Assembly: GCA_022759065.1 (NCBI GenBank)
Contig: JAEMPZ010000154.1
Span: 1-5,101 of the forward strand
Direction of reading: 5' to 3'
Source of the DNA: Acidobacteriota bacterium
GTDB taxonomy: Bacteria > Acidobacteriota > UBA4820 > DSQY01
DNA length: 5,101 nt
Shown one piece after another: positions 1-5,101 of this stretch. The position numbers and the translations under genes are program-made. Position 1 is the first letter of the stretch; each line of letters begins with the position of its first letter. The notes beneath the pieces are model-generated. The model was not told the origin of the DNA. It worked only from the letters and a program-made list of their open reading frames with translations, and made no database searches.

Positions 1-498
1 CGGCATGGAGAGCCCAACTACTTTTCCGTCCGGCTCCATGACCTGATAGACAACAGGGCCTGAGAGGTCGTTGTGGTCCTCCCACGCCAGCCCCATCGCT
101 TTCGCGAATGAAAAGTCGTCCACCGCGAAAAGAAAGAGGTAATTCTTAAAGCCGTCGAAGTCGCCGGGGTTCTTGCCGGCCGCGACCTGGCGGTCCCACG
201 CCTCCAACTGTTTCAAGGGATCGCGCCTCGAACCAGCAAGGCCTTCCATCAAACGAGGGTCGTAACCGGGCCGTAATCCCTGGGCGATGACGGCAGTGCC
301 GCCCTGCGGCGATGTGCGCTGGACCGTGTAGCCCTTCGATGGCCAGGTTCCGTCGGGCATGGGCCAGAACAATTTCACGGAGCCATTACCGTCGCTAACG
401 GCGGCGACATAGCCTCTCAGGTCGTCCTGCGCTGAGACGGAAAAGGATGTCGCAAGGGCAACCACTGCAAAGAACGCAAGAATCGTTCGCGATTTCAT
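1..498 (-). CDS. Secreted fibronectin-III-like protein (3' end outside window)
   Basis: The frame is open from an ATG at 498-496 to the left edge, giving 166 codons with no stop, so the C-terminus is missing. The start is well supported: GGAGGT lies 5 bases upstream and the N-terminus is a typical Sec signal peptide (basic MKSR, hydrophobic core ILAFFAVVALA, likely cleavage after VSA-23). Residues 39-75 look like the first strands of a fibronectin-III fold (VKLFWPMPDGTWPSKGYTVQR: hydrophobic/Trp B strand, then a Tyr-containing C strand). Residues 76-140 are charged and helix-like (RDPLKQLEAWDRQVAAG). Residues 134-162 (GLAWEDHNDLSGPVVYQV) look like the closing Fn3 strands, so the fold may carry a helical insert. 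The gene follows the giant secreted gene after 11 bases and is probably co-translated with it. Its role is unknown. Export is well supported; the Fn3 assignment is by pattern only. Confidence 0.9.
   Translation of the reverse strand, partial: MKSRTILAFFAVVALATSFSVSAQDDLRGYVAAVSDGNGSVKLFWPMPDGTWPSKGYTVQRTSPQGGTAVIAQGLRPGYDPRLMEGLAGSRRDPLKQLEAWDRQVAAGKNPGDFDGFKNYLFLFAVDDFSFAKAMGLAWEDHNDLSGPVVYQVMEPDGKVVGLSMP
430..498 (-). other. Sec signal peptide of the downstream gene
   Basis: Residues 1-23 show the three classical parts: a positive n-region (MKSR), an uncharged hydrophobic core (TILAFFAVVALATSF) and a polar c-region ending V-S-A before QDD. There is no cysteine at the cleavage site, so a signal peptidase I substrate is expected rather than a lipoprotein. 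Confidence 0.85.
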
Positions 499-503
499 CT
501 AGT

Positions 504-509
504 ACCTCC
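504..509 (-). promoter_or_regulatory. Ribosome binding site GGAGGT for the gene starting at 498
   Basis: Read on the minus strand, the junction is TGA-GGAGGT-ACTAG-ATG. The Shine-Dalgarno core directly abuts the stop codon of the upstream gene (512-510), with a 5-base spacer to the ATG. This fixes the start and suggests that ribosomes finishing the giant gene re-initiate here. The whole intergenic gap is 11 bases, too short for a separate promoter or terminator. Confidence 0.92.
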
Positions 510-665
510 TCACAGGCAGACGTTGAGGGTCACGCCGTAGCACTTCTTGCAGCCGACCACGCACCATTTAATGCACCCGAACTTGACGTATGCGCCACCG
601 CAAACGCTTATGGGCATGGCGTCGGCGGTGAAGTGAATGCCGACGCTTGGGCTTACGCAGAGGCA
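510..665 (-). other. Cysteine-dense C-terminal tail
   Basis: The last 51 residues hold eight cysteines (1479, 1481, 1500, 1509, 1513, 1517, 1520, 1528), including a CX3CX3CX2C cluster in GCIKWCVVGCKKCYG. Cysteine is much sparser in the rest of the protein. In an exported protein, disulfide crosslinking of the end of the beta region is the simplest reading; metal binding is an alternative. The protein ends directly after NVCL, with no sortase, PEP-CTERM or type IX secretion tail visible. Confidence 0.75.
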
Positions 666-2932
666 CCCGACAGGCGTGTCAAGGCCAGCATTTACCGCGA
701 CTCCGGCGTCAAATTCTCCGTGGAGGTGAATGCCGTAGGTCGGATCCGGGGTTATCGCCACGCCCAGTGCCACCCAGTAGTCGAAGTCAACGTGTGCGCC
801 AAACCCCCAGAGCGAGCCGCCGTAGTGGTAATGGCTGCTGATGCTGCCGCCGGTCATGAGGCCGTTATGGTCCAACATCAAGTAGCCCTTGCAGTCGCTG
901 ACAAGGACGTGGGCCTGAAGCATCAGGCCGTCAACGTTCTGGCCCATGTAGATGTGCCACCCGTCGGGGCCGAAGTGGATGCTGACCGCGCCGTTTGGGG
1001 CCTTCACCCAGATGGCATCTCCGAGCAGGTGGTAGTCGCATGAAAGGCCGGCGTCAAACGAGGAGCCAGCGTACTGGATGAAGCCCTGGAACTGCCCGTC
1101 GCCGGAATGGTCGTCGGTGAGAAGCCACGCCTTTATGTCAATCCTGAAGCCGGCGTCCGCGCCCGTTGCTTTTATGCTCAGGTCGCCCTGGAGCGTGTAA
1201 ACCCAGCCGCCCGCGCTGTCGCCGACGCGCACTCCGGCGTTGAAGCAGTAGGAACCATCCAACGTGGGCTTGAGCGTTTCGAGGCCGCCGTTGCTTGCGA
1301 AGGAAGTCAGCGGGACGTTGTGGCCCATGCCGCCGTGGATTTCGTAAAGGCTGATATAGGGCGCATAGAGCGTGATGGGGGAGGGAAGGCCGACCGAGAC
1401 GCGGCAGAGCCAGTAGTCCTTTCCGCCCTGATAGCCCAAGAGGAAATCGGCGCCGATGGAGCCGGTATCTAGGATCGAAAGGTTGCCGTGGCCGGTGAAA
1501 CGGGTGTTGCCCTGGGCGTCCTTGCTATAGGTCACCTTTGCGTCGAGCGTCGCCGTCGGTGAGCCTTCAGGGTAAGAGGCCTTGAGGGCGAACTCCAACG
1601 TGGTCGGCTCGCCGGCCTCGACCGGGTCAACGCCGTTGACGTTGACCGCCTGCATCGTGTATTTGAAGGTATTTGATGAGGGGGGCAGGACTTCGCTCAC
1701 GAGGAAGTTGGCGTCTAACGCGAATTCTAGTTTGGGCTGGCCGGACGCGGTTCCGAGCTTGATCCCAAGTTGAACGAGGTCCACCTTTACCGGACCCATA
1801 TGGGTGCTTCCTCCCAGCGGAAGCGTCGCGCCTGACGAGCCGTCCTTCCAGAAGCAGCCACCGCTGCCGGTGATCCTGAGCCCGTCAATGTACTTTTCCA
1901 GAATCTTGTCGCCTTGCGCCCGGAATGTGAAGGTGCCTCCGAGAGCTACGCGCCAGCCGTAATTGGCCTCCATCGAGAAATCGGCCGTCGCGAGGTCGAG
2001 CGAGACGGTGCCGAAGTCGTGGTGTGAGGCGCCCGGCGGATATGAAAAGAGCGAGCAGAGATTGCTCTGCATGTCCATCTGCAGGAAGCCGGTCAGGTCG
2101 GCCTCAAGCAGCGGCACGTTCTTCACGACGACGCCATACTTGGCTTGAAGGCTCGAACCGCAAAGCTTCACGTAAAGGTCGGTCAGGCGGAGGTTGAAGC
2201 CGTTGAGGTTGAACGTCTTGCTCAGCGGCGTCTTTGGCATTTCACCCGAGACGCCGGACCAACTGATGTACCAGCCGTCAATGGGCGGAGTGAATCCAAG
2301 CGAGCCCTGGCCGAAGTCGTAGGGCGTCATCTTGCCTTGTTTGATGACAAGCCCCACCCAGCCGTTCCCCGAGGACGTCTGAGAACAGGCCTGAGATGGC
2401 GGTCCGCCCTCCTTGCGGCTCCAGTCAACGATCAGTTGCGTGCCTTCGATGTAGAAGCCCGAATGGCCTATTTCGCCGGGCGGGAGTATGAGCGCGGGAT
2501 CGTCGGCGTAGAAATCTCCTTCAGCGGTTATCGGGCCCGTGGCCGTGAATGAAAGGGGTTTGTTCTTGGGTGTAAGGTTCGCCAACCCCGAGACCGAAAG
2601 GGCGAATGTTACATTCAACGGATTGCTTTCCCCGGCTTCGCCCGATACTTTCGTCACGGACCCGTCAAGGCCGGCCACGCCGCCGGCGATCTCCTTCGGC
2701 GGATTCACCGCCGCGTCGAGCTTGCCGGCCGTTGCCGTGCGGCTGTCGCCGGTGCCTTCAAGCGTGAGGTGGCTGAAGGAAATTGGAACGAAGAGCGGCT
2801 CGTAGCCATCCTGGCCGCTGGGAACCGCGAGGTGCAACTTGCCGCTGCCCGAATAGGTGCCGTCGCTCTCCTGCGCCAGCGCCGTGAGATCACTGATCTT
2901 GAACGGGCCATCCTTTGCCGTGAAAAGAAGAT
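510..2932 (-). other. Large C-terminal glycine/aromatic-rich beta region of the giant protein
   Basis: From about residue 723 to the end, the sequence is a long series of alternating hydrophobic/polar strands with Gly turns and almost no predicted helix. Recognisable stretches are a YSGSGKLHLAV...VPISFSHLTLEG...ATAGKL module (about 747-793), GWVGLVIKQGKMTPYDF (913-929), LYEIHGGMGHNVP (1251-1263), IHFGPDGWHIYMGQ (1374-1387) and GYLMLDHNGL (1405-1414). From memory, a similar order of motifs (a G-x-G module, W-x-G-x-x-I, G-G-G/H, I-H-F-x-P-x-x-W-x-I-x-x-G, then S/G-Y-x-M) occurs in giant secreted proteins of Bacteroidota, some annotated with a TANFOR domain. I could not check this. The function of that group is unknown to me. 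Confidence 0.5.
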
Positions 2933-5101
2933 TGCACGGAATGTTCGGATCATGAGGGACGACCTGATAAGAGGCCGCCGGTGACCAGACGTCCCAGTCC
3001 GTTTGCTGCTGGGTCACCTGGATCATCAACGGAGGAACCTGCATGAAGGAAAGGTTGCTCGAACCGGCCTGAGAGGATTGTGACGAGCCTACGTATGCCG
3101 ATGAGGCGAGGGCGCCCTGCTGAACCGCCGGCATGGCTCCCGTAGCTGGAGAAAAGCCGGCGCCCGCGCTTACCACTTGTCCCACTCCGGCGAAGCTCGC
3201 GGTTGATGGACGCATTACCGTCGTTGTCGTGGTTGTGAGGGCGGAGTATGGCCCGCCGCCTGACGGCGTAGAGCTGCAGGAGATGCCCGAGCTTAACACC
3301 TTTGCGATCTCGCCCGTTTCGACGAAAGCCTTGACCCTGATGCAGACTCCATGAGGCTTCTGCTGGAGGGAAACCGGGAGCGGGTCGGACTCTATCTGGT
3401 AAGTCGCGAGCGGGTTCTTCTTGCCTTTGGGCATCTGCTTGACGCCGAATCCAACCGTCTGTCCGTCCACGGTCCAGAAATAGACGATGTATCCGTGGCC
3501 GTAATAGGAGAGCGTCGCCTTCGCCGTGAAAGCCTCGGCACAGTCGCTCACCTTAGGAGGCTTCGTTGAATAGCCTGGAAAATCGGTTACCTCGACTTTG
3601 ACGAGGTGTATCGGCCCTTCCGCGTCCATGTCTGGTGGCTCTTCAACATGAATCTGCCTACAAGCGATCAAGTATGCGTCCAAGCCAAGAACGGATGGAT
3701 TGAGGGCCTGCGCGGCGTTTCCGGTTGCCGCGGCGCCTTGAAACGAAACGCCGCCGGCGGAAGATGCCGAAACGCCGCCAGCGGAGGCATTTACAGCGTT
3801 GTGAAGCGAGGAAGCCGTCTGGGTTGAGGTCCCGTAAAGAGTGACGGCTGGTATGGCCGCGCCCTGCTGCTGTGACGCCAAACCGCCCGCGCCGGCAAGG
3901 CTCCGGTACGCCAGTGAGTATAGGCCGGTGGAGGAGCCCAGGGCTGGAGTGACAGGGTCTTGCTTTTCGGGCGAGGGAAGCGAATATATCTTGACGTCGT
4001 AGTCTCCGCTTTCGGGATATGTGTGCATTATGCCCTGGTTTTTGCCGTCCCCGTGCAGAATCAGGGTTATCTCGTCACTGTTCAAGTTGGGGCCGCTGTC
4101 CACCCGCAGCGGCTCAACCGTCCCGTCGCCCCAGGAGATATAAACGTTGCTGTATTCGAGCGTCATGGATTGGAGCGAAGCCATGGTTACGGAGACCGGG
4201 TAAGGGTCCTTCGCGACGCTTATCTTGCCTTGCAGCGAGTAGGTTGCCGGGGCGAAACACTGCGCCTTGCCAGTGCTGCTCATGCAGATCGCCTTGAGGA
4301 CGCCAGGCTGCGCGGCGTTGTCGCAAACGAGCATCCCCTTTGGAACATCGGGAAGGCGCAGGGGATAGGTGGGGCTGGTTTCAACCTCCTGCATCTCTTT
4401 GGTGATGGGGTGTTCCCAATAACCCTTGACCTGCCAGGTCGCCTGGGCTTTGTCGGTCTTGGTCATCCCAAGGAAGCCGGCAATCATGTTGAAGTCGGCA
4501 AGGCCTGTGTTGTTCGGTCCGGTGCTTGCGAGAAATGCCTGTACGGTCGCTTCAGAGGGTATTGCGATCTTAGACGTGTTGACCTTCTGCCCCACGACCT
4601 TGTTTGTCTGAAGCGTGTTTTCCGCCGAAGCGTTTGCGCCAGAGAACAGCCCCGCCTGGCTTGCCATCACGGGCGGGTGTTCAAGCTCCCAATGGAAGAA
4701 GGGCATCTTGCTTCCGTCGGGCAGGCTCTGGAGCAAAGCCTTCGTCACGTTGTAGTATCGCTTGGCGCCCGGAAGCTGCGCCTCGGCAAGGACCTTGCCA
4801 TCCTTGTCCAGAATTTGTAAGACAAAATACTTGGCAATTCCCGGATTGTCCTCGTACCATGTAAATTGAGTGCCCTGCACGATCATGGGCGGGTCATCCC
4901 ACATCTTCACCTGTTTGAACTCGCCAGACCCTTGGACGTTCGGGGAGACCAGCGTGATCTTTCCGTGAGGCGGCTTGACCTCTTGGACCTTGGTTAAGCC
5001 CTGAACAGGAGATATGGAGGGCCTAGTCCCTTTTTTTATGACGGTGATTTTTGCAGGCCCCTCGGACCATGAAGAACCGGGGTTTTTAGCCTTGGCCAGC
5101 C
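510..5101 (-). CDS. Giant multi-domain secreted/surface beta-rich protein with PKD and Ig/Fn3-like domains (5' end outside window)
   Basis: This is one uninterrupted frame from the right edge to a TGA at 512-510, 1529 complete codons. Residues here count from the first full codon, at 5099. No start is visible; a GTG at 4910 is in frame, but the 63 codons before it encode domain-like sequence, so it is probably internal. Domains in order: the end of an Fn3-like unit (1-21); an Fn3/Ig-like unit (about 43-142) and further strands to about 250; a PKD domain (about 289-375); an Ala/Gly/Ser linker (374-468); an Ig-like domain (about 516-608); a Ser/Thr/Ala/Gln linker (609-685); about 840 residues of Gly- and aromatic-rich beta sequence; and a tail with 8 Cys in 50 residues. 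No membrane helix or sorting signal is evident in the visible part. Such domains are typical of extracellular proteins; export is inferred because the N-terminus is missing. The molecular function is unknown. Confidence 0.95.
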   Translation of the reverse strand, partial: LAKAKNPGSSWSEGPAKITVIKKGTRPSISPVQGLTKVQEVKPPHGKITLVSPNVQGSGEFKQVKMWDDPPMIVQGTQFTWYEDNPGIAKYFVLQILDKDGKVLAEAQLPGAKRYYNVTKALLQSLPDGSKMPFFHWELEHPPVMASQAGLFSGANASAENTLQTNKVVGQKVNTSKIAIPSEATVQAFLASTGPNNTGLADFNMIAGFLGMTKTDKAQATWQVKGYWEHPITKEMQEVETSPTYPLRLPDVPKGMLVCDNAAQPGVLKAICMSSTGKAQCFAPATYSLQGKISVAKDPYPVSVTMASLQSMTLEYSNVYISWGDGTVEPLRVDSGPNLNSDEITLILHGDGKNQGIMHTYPESGDYDVKIYSLPSPEKQDPVTPALGSSTGLYSLAYRSLAGAGGLASQQQGAAIPAVTLYGTSTQTASSLHNAVNASAGGVSASSAGGVSFQGAAATGNAAQALNPSVLGLDAYLIACRQIHVEEPPDMDAEGPIHLVKVEVTDFPGYSTKPPKVSDCAEAFTAKATLSYYGHGYIVYFWTVDGQTVGFGVKQMPKGKKNPLATYQIESDPLPVSLQQKPHGVCIRVKAFVETGEIAKVLSSGISCSSTPSGGGPYSALTTTTTTVMRPSTASFAGVGQVVSAGAGFSPATGAMPAVQQGALASSAYVGSSQSSQAGSSNLSFMQVPPLMIQVTQQQTDWDVWSPAASYQVVPHDPNIPCNLLFTAKDGPFKISDLTALAQESDGTYSGSGKLHLAVPSGQDGYEPLFVPISFSHLTLEGTGDSRTATAGKLDAAVNPPKEIAGGVAGLDGSVTKVSGEAGESNPLNVTFALSVSGLANLTPKNKPLSFTATGPITAEGDFYADDPALILPPGEIGHSGFYIEGTQLIVDWSRKEGGPPSQACSQTSSGNGWVGLVIKQGKMTPYDFGQGSLGFTPPIDGWYISWSGVSGEMPKTPLSKTFNLNGFNLRLTDLYVKLCGSSLQAKYGVVVKNVPLLEADLTGFLQMDMQSNLCSLFSYPPGASHHDFGTVSLDLATADFSMEANYGWRVALGGTFTFRAQGDKILEKYIDGLRITGSGGCFWKDGSSGATLPLGGSTHMGPVKVDLVQLGIKLGTASGQPKLEFALDANFLVSEVLPPSSNTFKYTMQAVNVNGVDPVEAGEPTTLEFALKASYPEGSPTATLDAKVTYSKDAQGNTRFTGHGNLSILDTGSIGADFLLGYQGGKDYWLCRVSVGLPSPITLYAPYISLYEIHGGMGHNVPLTSFASNGGLETLKPTLDGSYCFNAGVRVGDSAGGWVYTLQGDLSIKATGADAGFRIDIKAWLLTDDHSGDGQFQGFIQYAGSSFDAGLSCDYHLLGDAIWVKAPNGAVSIHFGPDGWHIYMGQNVDGLMLQAHVLVSDCKGYLMLDHNGLMTGGSISSHYHYGGSLWGFGAHVDFDYWVALGVAITPDPTYGIHLHGEFDAGVAVNAGLDTPVGCLCVSPSVGIHFTADAMPISVCGGAYVKFGCIKWCVVGCKKCYGVTLNVCL
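3045..3275 (-). other. Ser/Thr/Ala/Gln-rich linker 2 with a six-threonine run
   Basis: Residues 609-685 are low complexity: TTTTTT (residues 622-627), then AVQQGALASSAYVGSSQSSQAGSS. It matches linker 1 in composition (a QQGA core with Ser/Ala/Gly around it) and separates the Ig-like domain from the large C-terminal beta region. Thr/Ser-rich linkers in secreted proteins are sometimes glycosylated; nothing in the sequence proves that here. Confidence 0.65.
3276..3554 (-). other. Second Ig-like domain in the giant protein
   Basis: Residues about 516-608 include AFTAKATLSYYGHGYIVYFWTVDGQ, a strand-turn-strand pattern with the F-W-T-V-D-G motif common in bacterial Ig-like/CARDB-type modules, then GVCIRVKAFVE as a late strand. 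Cysteines flank the unit (SDCAEA at the start, GVCIRV and GISCSS at the end) and could form disulfides outside the cell. The family assignment is uncertain. Confidence 0.5.
3696..3980 (-). other. Ala/Gly/Ser/Gln-rich linker 1
   Basis: Residues 374-468 are low in complexity and poor in charge, with stretches such as SLAGAGGLASQQQGAA and SAGGVSASSAGGVSFQG. Such segments usually act as flexible spacers between folded extracellular domains, here between the PKD domain and the second Ig-like domain. A short DNA tandem repeat lies inside it. Confidence 0.7.
3744..3785 (-). repeat. Two-copy direct repeat, 24-base period, in linker 1
   Basis: Two 18-base units (3744-3761 and 3768-3785) match at 17 of 18 positions and start 24 bases apart, in frame. 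They encode the repeated peptide AGGVSASS/AGGVSFQG. The first unit contains the 10-base palindrome CCGCCGGCGG (3751-3760). This is best read as a small in-frame duplication expanding the linker. Confidence 0.8.
3975..4235 (-). other. PKD domain in the giant protein
   Basis: Residues about 289-375 hold the two hallmarks of PKD domains: the W-G-D-G-T motif (residues 323-327, in VYISWGDGTVEPL), then H-T-Y-P-E-S-G-D-Y-D-V (359-369) on the closing strands. PKD domains are Ig-like beta sandwiches found in extracellular and S-layer proteins and in secreted hydrolases, where they act in adhesion, substrate binding or spacing. No catalytic domain is recognisable nearby, so a structural or binding role is more likely here. 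Confidence 0.85.
4674..4973 (-). other. Fn3/Ig-like domain in the giant protein
   Basis: Residues about 43-142 run KITLVSPN, then QGTQFTWYEDN, then KYFVLQILDKDGKVL, then LPGAKRYYNVT and FFHWELEHP. This order (I-x-L-x-S-P opening, F-T-W strand, Y-x-L-Q-I strand, final W strand) is that of Fn3-like domains that carry surface proteins. A related strand pair, ATWQVKGYWEHP, occurs about 75 residues later (near residue 220). The domain may therefore be interrupted by an insert rich in Asn, Thr and Ala, or a second degenerate unit may follow. Confidence 0.55.
5037..5099 (-). other. C-terminal strands of a truncated Fn3-like domain
   Basis: The first 21 visible residues contain KNPGSSWSEGPAKITVI. 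This resembles the last two strands of a fibronectin-III domain: an A-x-N turn, an S-x-W-S segment, then an alternating hydrophobic G strand. It implies that at least one more domain lies upstream, outside the window. Pattern-based only. Confidence 0.5.

Noticed and set aside
540..575. CX3CX3CX2C cluster as a ferredoxin-type iron-sulfur site
   Set aside because: The spacing is not the CX2CX2CX3C pattern, and the protein is probably exported, where disulfides are more likely.
510..960. C-terminal aromatic strands as an outer-membrane barrel anchor (autotransporter type)
   Set aside because: Alternating strands are present, but the protein ends in a Cys-rich tail and Leu, not the usual terminal aromatic residue, so I do not call it an autotransporter barrel.
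447..1043. Open plus-strand frame of 198 codons spanning the gene junction
   Set aside because: Same antisense register effect. It crosses the start region of one gene and the end of the other, both well supported on the minus strand, and has no recognisable product.
2145..2552. Plus-strand frame of 135 codons, and the smaller plus-strand and other minus-strand frames along the window
   Set aside because: All are nested in the giant gene, without ribosome binding sites or domain-like sequence.
3751..3760. Palindrome CCGCCGGCGG as a regulatory site or terminator stem
   Set aside because: It is inside coding sequence for an Ala/Gly-rich linker, where GCC/GGC codons produce such palindromes, and no U-run follows.
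3960..4820. Open plus-strand frame of 286 codons
   Set aside because: It lies exactly codon-on-codon opposite the giant gene. In a GC-rich gene that avoids TTA, CTA and TCA codons, the opposing frame stays open by chance. Its protein has no domain pattern, and the minus-strand product here contains a clear PKD domain.

Overview
The window is almost entirely coding on the minus strand. It holds parts of two consecutive genes, both running off its edges, and they look like an operon for secreted, beta-rich, multi-domain proteins. Sampled lines run at about 58-60% GC. The strong Shine-Dalgarno sequence, the Sec-type signal peptide and the tight gene spacing indicate a bacterium. I cannot place the phylum. 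The style of the large protein recalls giant secreted proteins of Bacteroidota and related environmental lineages, but the GC content is high for typical Bacteroidota.

Layout, in the direction of transcription (right to left): from 5101 to 510 is one continuous reading frame of at least 1529 codons. It has no start in the window, because the frame stays open to the right edge. The protein carries fibronectin-III/Ig-like strands, a PKD domain, an Ala/Gly/Ser-rich linker, a second Ig-like domain, a Ser/Thr/Ala/Gln-rich linker, and then about 840 residues of glycine- and aromatic-rich beta sequence ending in a cysteine-dense tail. After an 11-base gap holding a perfect GGAGGT ribosome binding site, a second gene starts at 498 and runs off the left edge. 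It encodes a signal peptide followed by a fibronectin-III-like fold that appears to be split by a helical insert.

The two genes are probably co-transcribed and translationally coupled, and both products are probably exported. Their function is unknown. No RNA genes, mobile elements, CRISPR arrays, promoters or terminators are visible, and no non-coding stretch exceeds 11 bases. The most interesting content is the pairing itself: a giant PKD/Ig/beta-rich protein with a dedicated small secreted Fn3-like partner, which may be a conserved but uncharacterised cell-surface or secreted system.
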